Assembly: GCA_024516155.1 (NCBI GenBank)
Contig: JAJJXM010000013.1
Span: forward strand, 682,001-746,000
Length of the DNA stretch: 64,000 nt
DNA from: Pyronema omphalodes
Lineage: Eukaryota > Ascomycota > Pezizomycetes > Pezizales > Pyronemataceae
Reading direction: 5' to 3'
The position numbers and the translations under genes are program-made. Positions 54,416 to 64,000 of the stretch are shown one piece after another (position 1 is the first letter of the stretch; each line of letters opens with the position of its first letter). The notes under the pieces were generated by a model. It was not told the origin of the DNA, did no database searches, and saw only the letters and a list, made by a program, of their open reading frames with translations.

Positions 54416-55738
54416 CTCAATTGATAAACTCACCAAACCCCACCAAACCCCTCCAGCATCACTTCCAGCATCATCTCCCGTTCCTACATCCAGTATATAT
54501 CCTCTCCATCTCCCTCTCCCTATCCCTATCCATACACATCATCATCACCGCCATCATCCAGGATTCCCAACCAAAAACCACAATATCGGTTCCTCGTATA
54601 TATGTTGCGTCAACTTGCGTAAATTTTCTATTGATATTCGAATTTCACGCTATAAGCGCAGGTTACGAACTCGGCGGCTCGGCGGTTCAGCGGTTCAGCC
54701 GATGTAACTATTATACATAGCATGGATGTATCGTTTTGTTCCTACGAACATACATACATGTATTGCTGCGCCTCACCTACCCACCCACCCACCTACACCC
54801 ACCCACCGCATCACCGCGTCACCGTTTCAAGCTTCAGCCTTCCAGCGGCCCGCAGGATAGCGACATAACTATTTTCGAGGCGGTATATAATTTGTATAAT
54901 TTGTAAATATAGGACTACGCATGGTTCAAGTATGTAGTTTGATACCATTTTTTGTGTGTCATGGGTAATGAAAGATCCGATTGGACATATTTCGTAATGA
55001 TCTGCAGCGGTGCCAGCAAACTATGTATGTACTTTACCACTTTCCTGCTTTCCTGCTTTCCTGCTTTCCTGCGAACCCTGCGAACCCTGCGAACCCTGCA
55101 AACCCTACAGAACCTACGGAAGCTACGGCCGCTTGCAACATTCCAACCCCGCAGATGGAAGAGTCATAGATGCCTGAAACTACCGCCTGCATGATCACGC
55201 ATATCAAATCCCGCTTCTACTGCGGGGCTGGGATTTGATGGGATCTCATGGGATGATGTTGTTTACATTCGACGGTTAGTTCTTGATGGGACTTGAATGG
55301 TGGGGTGTTTCAATGGTGTTCCAATGGTGTATGGATGGTGCCATTATTCGTACATACCATGGGGGTTTATCAATTCTTACGCCTCTATGGTTGCACTATG
55401 TTGCACTGTTGTTGCACTGTTGTTGCAGATTATGTAGGATTCCCGCCCCCGCTACCGCTGTATTGTTTGCCTGAATTGAGATTGTGAACTTTTTTGGATT
55501 GAACCCCGCAATTTGTTTGTTTAGTATGTATGTATTCGGCATAGGGGAAATTTTCAAAAGGGTACAAGTAAATAAACTGCTGCTCTGCTTGATCAGTTAT
55601 CCATCGATCGAAGCTTGGTTTATTCAGAAAACCATCATCCCAATCCACCCAAAAGTCTATTGACACAGATTGTTAGCACTCAATTCTTTCCTCGTATTAG
55701 TAGCTGTCTAATAGCTATAGTATTAGCATCTTTTCGCA

Positions 55739-58700
55739 ATGTCAGGCCCCAGCGCCTGGAAAGCCAAATCCGACCGCCAATCCACCTCCTCGACCGATTC
55801 CAAACCACCATCCACCGTATGCTTGAAATACACCCTTGGAATCTGTGTCTTTGCTGACAAATGCAAGTTTTCTCATGAGGGACCGGTCGTACAAACTCGA
55901 CAGACACGAATCTGCAAATACTATCGCGGGCCGAATGGCTGTGAACGCGGCGAGCGGTGTCCCTTTACCCACGATGTCAGCCCTGACGAAACAACCCCCA
56001 AGACTATCACTTTTGTTGGGGCCAAAAAACACAGTGATTCTTCTACTCCTAGGGAAGATTCATTAAAGCCGTGCTGGGCGTTTCAGAAAGGTAACTGTTC
56101 CTATGGTGAGCAATGCAAATACTCCCATAGTCCGGCGGCAATTTGTGTATACTTCCGCAATGGAAAATGCACTTGGAAAGACTGCAAATTCCGCCACGAT
56201 GATGGAAAAACATTAGAGAGGGTGTCCCCACAGCCATGGAGAAGAAGTGGTACCAGATATCCGGAGAAAAGGAACGAGAACCAGACGAATCAGACGGTGT
56301 GGAGAAGAAATAGCGTTTCTAGTACTCATGGAAAGCACTTACCTAACGAGGACATGGAAAGAGTAACGAAGAAAGGGGAATGGAAATTCGATAAGGCTAA
56401 ATCTGATAAACCTCGACCTAATTGGTCAGACTGGAGACGAGGCAGTGCCTCACAGGAATCTTCACAAACATCTGGACCTTCCGACTGGAGTCGCGGCAGC
56501 ATTCACCAAGAACCTAGAATAGGTCAGAAAAATCAACAAAAAGGGCATCCCAACTTTAGCGGAAGAGCGGCGTATGAATGGGAGGATGAGGACTCAGACA
56601 GTAGTAGCGATGATGGCATTTTAGAAATGAGCATCGTGTCAGCTGCCTGGGTACAGGAAAACAGCTCACTAAAGACTCAGCTCCAACAAGCATCACCTCA
56701 ACAGTTACATCCTTCGTCAGAAGTAAATGCGTCTGTCTTCGCGAATTGGCGAAATCAACTCAGATTGACGACTCGAGGAACTTCGGATAGCGCTGAACTC
56801 CGGTCTTTTTGGGAAAACGCAATAAAAGTCTTTGAAGACCCTGATTCAACACTGCGGCAAAAGTTAATCGAGCTGTTGCTCCAACGAGGAGATCATGGTA
56901 AAAAGAGGATTGCAAAAGTTACCCAAACCAACCCTGGCAAAAATGAAGATATTGTTGAAAATTCCTATCCCTTTCTCGTTTTCGCCACTCTACCACAACT
57001 GGTGGAGTCCCCCATCATGGAGTATCATGCCAATACTCTTTACAAGATAGTGTATGATTCAGATGAGAAGAAATGTCTGGTCTTTCTCGAGGAGCTCGCG
57101 TCTCGGCTAACTCAAGATCAACCAACCGGTGTTCTTCAATTGCGGTCGAATGAGAAAGATGCAGAGGTCGGCATCCACATTCAGGCACTGATAAAAGTAG
57201 CAGAGTTTCTCCGGCAATTATTAAAGCGGAATATGGCTGCTCGCTTTAACGATGGTTTGGTGAAGGTTGTGGATAGCCTGCTTGAATTCGTCTCTCACTA
57301 TCATGTTGAGTCACAAGACCTGCAGTTTCGCCAAGCACGTGCCACACTGAGGGTAGTGAAGACCATCTGCCACAACCCATCAGAAAACCTAAACACTATA
57401 TCCACCTTCATCAACGACCGAGATCTTCCGGGAAAGGTTTGTTCGGAGGGACCACGACACGATAACGACCATGCTCGCATTGAGGATATCAAAATCCTTC
57501 CAACTCTGGACGAGATACAAAGTCAACGCCGCGATTTCCTGCCTCGCAAAGACCAAATTGACAAACGCTTCCTAGAAGGAGCCAAGAGACTGGCCGATAC
57601 GAACTTTCGGCTACTAAGATATGACTATATCAAGCTGATTAGGGATATTGTCTCCGTTGTCCTTCGTCAGTTAAAATTACCGGAACCGGATAGGGAGAAA
57701 GCCCTGTCGTCACCGTGTCCAAAGAATTTACGATATTACTTGTACAGGAACCCAGACATTTTGTCGAGGCCACGATTCGACCAAACATCTGGAATGCAAT
57801 TCACGCTTAAATTTGACCATCCCCTGGATCTGCAGAAAAGGAAGAACGGCGACCGCCAAAAGTGGTGGGATGCGAAGAAGCGGCTGGAAAGAGGGACGCT
57901 TGTTTGTTTAGTTACATCTAATAATTCAGAACAAGACATCCATTTCCTCATGATTGTAGAGAAAGAGACGGATCCAGGAAGTTCCATCACTCTGTCTGGT
58001 GAGGAATATGCGACCGTCCTTGTCCAGCCAGCAGAGCCAACGGACGCCGAAGCGGTCAAAAAGCTGTTGGAGCATACAAAGCTCGGTCAGAGTAGTAATG
58101 TAACTGCTTTGATAGAGTTTCCAAAATGCCTCCCGGAAACATTTATTCCAATACTGTCAACCCTACAGGATCTTAGTGTTACTGGCAAAATGCCATTCGA
58201 AAAGTTCTTAGTACACGATTCGAGCGAAATTCAGACAATCCTTCCACCCGCATACGCCCGCGAAGCAGACTTTGAATTTGATCTAAGTCCGATAATGTCT
58301 AACTGGAGTTCTGATTGTTCTACTCTTTCCCCTGGCAAGAGCTCTGATAATTCCGCAATTATTGCGTACCTCGAAGATAATACTTCTTTGGACCATGGTC
58401 AATCCAAAGGTCTTATCGCAGCGTTGACGCAAGAAATATCACTCTTACAAGGCCCCCCAGGGACGGGGAAAAGTTATCTAGGTCTGCAAATAGTCCGCAT
58501 TTTACTTGAGAGTTGTCCTTTGAAGGATATTGGTCCAATAGTCTGCGTGTAAGTTATCAGAGATAGCCGATGATTTTACCACCCGCTAATTTATGTTTCA
58601 GATGCTACACGAACCATGCCCTTGACCAGTTCCTTGAAGAATTATTAGACAAGAAAATAACGGATATAGTCCGTATTGGTGGTCGATCTAGTTCGGAGCG

Positions 58701-61700
58701 TTTAGCTGAGAAGAACCTTCGAAATATTTCCCGAAATTTCGGATATAGTGAAAAGACATTTGGGCTAAGTAATAAATTACAGGGTCTCTCAAAATCACTC
58801 AAAACATTGTCGTTATTATTACAGGAGATAGGTGAGGGGCTAGCAGGAGATCCAAGCTGCTGGAATAGTCTACGCTGTATATTGGAATATTATTATCCCA
58901 ATGTTTTCAACGAATTCAGTTCCCCGGAACACATACAAAATTCTTTCCGGCAAATTTCCCCACAGGAAAATTTCAGCAAATGGTGCCCATTACAGGACAA
59001 CCCGACTTCCCAAAAACTACAGCGCTTTTCTCTCGACGAAATTTTCAACAGGCCTAGCATATGGAATACTACAGAACAGGAACGGAGGAAACTAATTGAT
59101 CACTGGGTATCGTTATTCATAGATAAGGCGCCGGATTTACTAGAACAGTATGCTAGCCAGTATCAGGAGATGATAGCTGAATACCGATCCCTAAAGCAAA
59201 CAAGTGACCTTGAGGCGCTTTCATCCGCACGTATCATCGGGGTCACAACAACTGGGCTCGCAAAGAACATCAACTTACTCAGAGGATTAACTGCCAAGGT
59301 TGTGTTGTGTGAAGAAGCTGGTGAAGTTCTCGAAGGACATTTATTAAACTCCATTCTACCATCATGCGAGCACCTTATTCTGATTGGAGACCACGAACAA
59401 CTTAGACCTCAGATTAACCAAGCTTTGGAGTTGTCAATGGAATTCTTTAAAGGGATTGATTACCGGCTTGATGAAAGTCTTTTCGAGAGGTTGGTACACG
59501 AAGATAACAACATTTCGCCCTCTCAGCTGGGAGTACAGCGTCGAATGCGACCAAATATCGCAGACCTGGTACGAGAAACAATCTACCCGGAACTCAAGGA
59601 TCATCCCTCTGTACAGAAATATCCCAATGTATCGGGAATGCAACAAAATGTTTTCTGGTTGGATCACAGCCATAGAGAAGCCGGGATTGAAGACGGCTCC
59701 AGCTCCAAGAGTAATGCTTGGGAGGCCGACATGATCTGTGGCCTTGTTCAACATCTAATCAGACAGGGCTGTTATCGAGCTGATGACATAGCGGTATTAA
59801 CACCATATCTTGGACAACTTCAAAAACTCCGGAGAAAGCTAGGTGAGGTGGTTGAACTTTCAATTAGTGATCGAGATGAAGAGGCAATCGCATTCCAAAA
59901 ACTTGCCGACGGGGATGATTCAGAATCCGAGGATACAGAGTCCCACAGCATAGCTGGCCAAAGAGATCCTCAAACTGCCAAACAGACTCCATTGAATAAA
60001 TTAGTGCGTCTAGCCACTGTGTAAGCCAACATCCCTATTTAATCCCCGTAAAAAAATTGAATTAACAATTACATAGAGATAATTTCCAAGGCGAGGAGGC
60101 AAAAATTATCATCATATCGTTCGTTCGTAGCAACGAACGTAGGAAGATTGGGTTTCTCAAAACCAAGAACCGAGCGAATGTCCTTTTGAGGTGAGTTATG
60201 TGATTTGGTTCGCGTGTTCAGTTACAAATAAAAACTAAAATACCTCTTAATAGCCGAGCGAAACACGGAATGTACATTATTGGAAACGCACAGACAGCGA
60301 TGAATTCTGAGATATGGAGCGAAGTCTGCGGAATATTACAGCAACGAAATGCTTTAGGCAAAAAACTATATCTGACCTGTCCGCGCCATTTGGATGAACC
60401 TTTTGCAGTTACTGAGCCAGACGACTTTATCAAATATGCACCGGAAGGTGGTTGCGTTTTGCCGTGTGACAGGTATGCAAAGCTACCAATTATATACAAC
60501 CAATCATGCTAACATATTTTTCCCAGACCTCTAAAATGTGGCCATATGTGCTATAAAAAATGCCACGCCAACCAGATACACCATTCAGTCCCTTGCCGTG
60601 AGCTTTGCACAAGGCTCCATGAAGGTTGCAAGCATTCATGCCCTAAGGCTTGTAATCAGGACTGTGGAAAGTGTGAGGTTGTGATTGAGGAGTATCAGTT
60701 AAAATGCGGCCACACACTGGAAAACATCCCTTGTCACAAAATCCCGAATTCAAAAACCGAAATTATGTTAATCCGGAATATGGAAAAGTCATTGGCCAAA
60801 CTTTGCCGAGAGCCATGCACAAAAACCCACAAAGGCTGCAAGCATCCATGCCTTAGGACTTGTAATAAGGCCTGTGGAAATTGTGAGGTTGTGATCGAGA
60901 AGCATCAGTTACAATGCGGCCATACGCTGGAAAATACCCCATGTCACATGGTCCCCAATTCAAGAACCGAAGTTATCGATAGGCGGAGTATGGAAAAGTC
61001 TCTATCCGAACTCTGCCAGGAGCCATGTACAAAAATCCACGAGGGGTGCAATCACTTATGTACCGAGAGATGTGGTAAAAGTTGCGGCCCATGCCAGGTT
61101 GTGTTGGGAAATGTTGAGCTTCCTTGTGGACATGTTATGGAAACGGTTCCATGTTACAAAGTCCCAAATTCGGCCACCGGAACCTTTCAAAGTATCCGGA
61201 TGCTCAAAGCGTTGTCGAATTCCTGCAATAAACCGTGCACCAAAATACACGAGAAGTGCAATCACTTATGTACCAAGAAATGTTCGGATAAGTGCGGAGA
61301 CTGCGAGTTTATAGTCGAAAACGTACTGCTACCGTGTGGACACATTATCGACAAACAGCCATGCCATCTAGCATCAGATATAGCAAAAATTGAATGCAAA
61401 GCAGTTGTCAAAAATTCCGAACTACGTTGCGGTCATATCCTTAAGAAAGTCAATTGTAAGGGCCTGGAAAAATCCGAGAATCACGACCTCCCAACCCTTA
61501 TAGCAGGATGCAAACAGCCCTGCCAGAAGGTTCACCCTAAATGTGGACATCCATGTAAAAAGATTTGTTCGGAGGCGTGTGGAAAATGTCGGTTTGCGAT
61601 GAAAAACTTCGAGCTACCTTGTGGGCACTTGATCGAAGAGACGCCGTGTTACCAGACTTCAAATCCTACCAAGATTAAGTGCTCAGTGTTGGTACCGAAA

Positions 61701-63406
61701 ATATGGCCAGGATGTAACCATGAGAAGAAGGTTGAATGTCATGTTGACCCGTCAATTCAGCCTTGCACCGCAAGATGCGCTGAAAGTCTTAACTGCGGAC
61801 ATCAGTGCACAGAAATATGCAGCGACTGCTTTCCAAGCCATTTCCACAAAACAAATCGGGTACACAGGAAAGACCGGGATTGTAAGGCGATGTGTGGGAA
61901 GCCTCTGCCGGGATGTAATCATACTTGCAGAAGCAAATGCCACGGAGACACTCCCTGTGAACCTTGCAGCGCCAGATGTCAAGTAAGAAACAATGCCATC
62001 ACTGAAAGATATAAATCAAGCTAATCATCTATAGACGAACTGTGGGCACGTTTGGTGTACTCTTGCGTGCTCCGCGACCTGTAATCCGTGTAATAAGCCA
62101 TGTGAGTATCGTACACCTGAATCGTAATATAACCTCTAACATAAGTCTAGGTCGATGGATTTGCAAACATCTGGAGAAATGCTCACTTCCTTGCTCTGAG
62201 CCCTGCAACCGTCAAGTTTGCGATAAGAGATGCGATAAACGCCTGAGATGCGGCCATCAATGTCCAACTGTATGCGGCGAAGTCTGTCCCGCCCGTCAGT
62301 ATTGCCAGGAGTGCTGCACAGAAGATATTGGATCTCAAGAGATCGCCTCAGAAACATACCGTTCCATTGATCTCAACAAAATGCCTGTTTTGATACTGAA
62401 CTGCGGTCACATATTCACACGCCAAACGATGGATGCCTCTGTACCATTGCATGATGTATATGTCTACGATGAAAAAGGAAACATCCTCAAGACCAAGGAT
62501 ATCCCCAGCGATATCAAAGTACCCCAATGCCCGAAATGCAGTCGGCCACTACAACAGTTTAGTGTGCGGCGCTATGGACGAGTGATAAATTCGGCGGTTA
62601 TTTTTAAACAACTTCATTCTTACGCCACCACACATGAGGCTTCCTTGTCTAAGATTAAAGATATTCTGGATCGAGAAATAAACAACATTGGAGCCGATAA
62701 AATCGAATCCGCTCTTCAAGCACAGTCATCCCGTGACAGCCGTTCATTCCGAGACATGATCAGTACAGGCCGTTCTCGAACTATTCCACACCGCCAAAGA
62801 GCCATTATTGACACCCAAGACGGTTTAAGATCTGAATTTCGGAAACTATGGAAAGATGCATTTCCAAGAACCCCGCCTCCACAGAGTGCATTGAAATGGT
62901 TCAGTGGCCATACTTCAACTGATAAAGCCACATCTGCTTTCGGAAATCGAATTAGCCGAATAGATATCCATACCAAGCTCTTAAAAGTCGAGACGGACTT
63001 GGAATATCTCACGAAATTCGAATCTTTCCTTTCACGACTTCCATCAGATGAATCCAACCTCGTGCCGAAAAAAGTCTTCAAAGATAGGATTGAGGAATTA
63101 TTCAAAGCTAGCAAAGAATGTCAATTTGCGACAGAAGAAGCGAAAAGAAAGGGATTTGTGGAACTGGAAATTGAAGGTCATATCATGCTTTCAAGGTTGT
63201 ACGCTGCTTTTCCAGAAGAGTTTCCAGATGATTTCGATGATTCCGATGATTCCGTTGAGTTTTGGTTATTGAGAAAACTTTGTTTGGATACACTTGAAGG
63301 CGTGAGATATGCGAGAAAATTATGTGATCAGTTTGGACTTGTTGATTTTTCAACTCGAATCGAAGAACAGGAGGTATGCTTGAAGTTGAGAAAGAGAGGA
63401 TCTTAA
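55739..63406 (+). CDS. ZNFX1-type protein: CCCH fingers, SF1 helicase, NFX1-type zinc fingers (2,446 aa)
   Basis: Seven exons: 55739-58548, 58602-60020, 60077-60190, 60254-60472, 60527-61982, 62035-62101, 62151-63406; 7,341 nt, introns 49-63 nt. Residues 28-150 hold four CCCH fingers (such as CLKYTLGICVFADKCKFSH). After a long linker comes an SF1 helicase of the Upf1 group: GPPGTGKS (about 905), CYTNHALDQF, CEEAGEVLEGH, IGDHEQLRPQ, a QRRMRP motif, LVRLATVDNFQGEE and NVLLSRAKHGMY. From about 1520 come many Cys/His-rich NFX1-type repeats with 71-residue tandem modules, then a helical C-terminal region. In animals ZNFX1 acts with RdRP and Argonautes in small-RNA inheritance and antiviral sensing; a fungal RNA-silencing role is inference. 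Confidence 0.92.
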
Positions 63407-64000
63407 GATCCTGTGCGATGAGATGTCACCAGTTGGAACTCACCTATATATCTTGGACAGTCGTCATGAATTGACAATATCGTTTTTTTTTCCGCTTTCA
63501 TCGACATTTCATCTTTGTATCTCATTATTGTTATTTCTATATCTGTTGTTTTATTCTGTCGTCCTTCAGTTTTTCTTCATTGTCAGTTGTTCATTTTTAT
63601 TGTTGCGTTTTCATAGTCTTGTCATTTACTTCGGGACTTTATGCAGGATGTAGAAAGATTTATGGAGGTTGGAAGATCATGAGGTTTCAATTTGTAGGAG
63701 GAACGGAGAGTTTCTGTAATTTCATTTCTTTTTATTTCTCCCTTTTTTTGTATGTTGAGATATATGCAGATGCATTGCTGGTTTGCTTGGTACTATCGAT
63801 TATTCTTATGCTCGCTGTGATTTGATATATTTACACGCGAGATTCAATACTTATGTTTCTTCGAGACCTTTTCAATAGCTAGTGATCCTTGTTCAAGCAA
63901 AGTGCCTTGTATTCCTTCAAAATGTGTGATTTTTTTCCATAATTCCTCATGCTTCTTTTGTAAGAAAAAAATGAATTCATTCACATAACCCTCTGCCTGC
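63407..64000. other. 3' flank of the ZNFX1-type gene
   Basis: T-rich sequence with no supported gene. Its first few hundred bases are probably 3' UTR. Confidence 0.5.

Larger units (their letters stand above)
51609..55738. other. Long intergenic region with minisatellites and a tandem duplication
   Basis: No gene supported over 4.1 kb. It holds a GGAACCCT/GGAACCTC array (51652-51700), a diverged tandem duplication (52158-52980), TAGGATAGGG arrays, GGTACGGTAGG units (53220-53310), GCTGAAATAT x4 (53580-53620), dispersed repeat copy 2 (54190-54415), and TTTCCTGC and CGAACCCTG arrays (55050-55110). The ZNFX1-type gene promoter must lie at the right end; CT-rich sequence occurs near 55690. Confidence 0.6.

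Noticed and set aside
54952..55194. 80-codon ORF with LRTLRTLQTL repeats
   Set aside because: Product of CGAACCCTG and TTTCCTGC short tandem repeats.

Overview
The window looks like nuclear DNA of a filamentous ascomycete (Pezizomycotina). The reasons are short introns (49-72 nt in most genes) with GT..AG borders, fungal versions of MIC60, Rab5, NBS1, RPEL-repeat and UPF0183/PHAF1 proteins, a Tad-like LINE, Ty3/gypsy chromoviruses and a hAT transposon. I cannot name the genus from sequence alone. The host-gene models below were built by joining exons by hand; every join keeps the reading frame and the summed exon lengths divide by three.

Layout. 1-9.6 kb is gene-poor. It holds the 5' end of one gene running off the left edge, a degraded tandem duplication carrying a truncated LINE tail, a 1,018-bp hAT remnant with a perfect 8-bp target duplication, an insertion tailed by about 300 bp of (AATCA)n, one copy of a dispersed repeat, and about 700 bp of 9-bp minisatellites. 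9.6-31 kb is a three-level nest of retroelements, each with its own target site duplication (TSD). A Tad-like LINE (minus strand, TSD of 13 bp) was entered in ORF1 by chromovirus A (minus, 530-bp LTRs, TSD GGCAG). A was in turn entered at its chromodomain end by chromovirus B (plus, 1,357-bp LTRs, TSD GGGGG).

31-64 kb is the conserved gene part. In order it holds a cellular RNA-dependent RNA polymerase (-), NBS1 (-), an RPEL-repeat protein (+), MIC60 (-), a Rab5 GTPase (-), a UPF0183/PHAF1 protein (+) and a 2,446-residue CCCH/SF1-helicase/NFX1-finger protein of the ZNFX1 type (+). Several intergenic stretches are rich in simple repeats, and homopolymeric G/C runs of 14-39 nt are frequent, including inside introns.

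How the parts relate. The RdRP and the ZNFX1-type helicase belong to families that work together in small-RNA amplification in other eukaryotes, so the window carries two likely RNA-silencing components next to young retroelement insertions. The remaining host genes serve unrelated housekeeping roles: double-strand-break sensing, cristae junctions, endosome fusion, actin binding and autophagy or trafficking. No CRISPR array, rRNA or convincing tRNA was seen.
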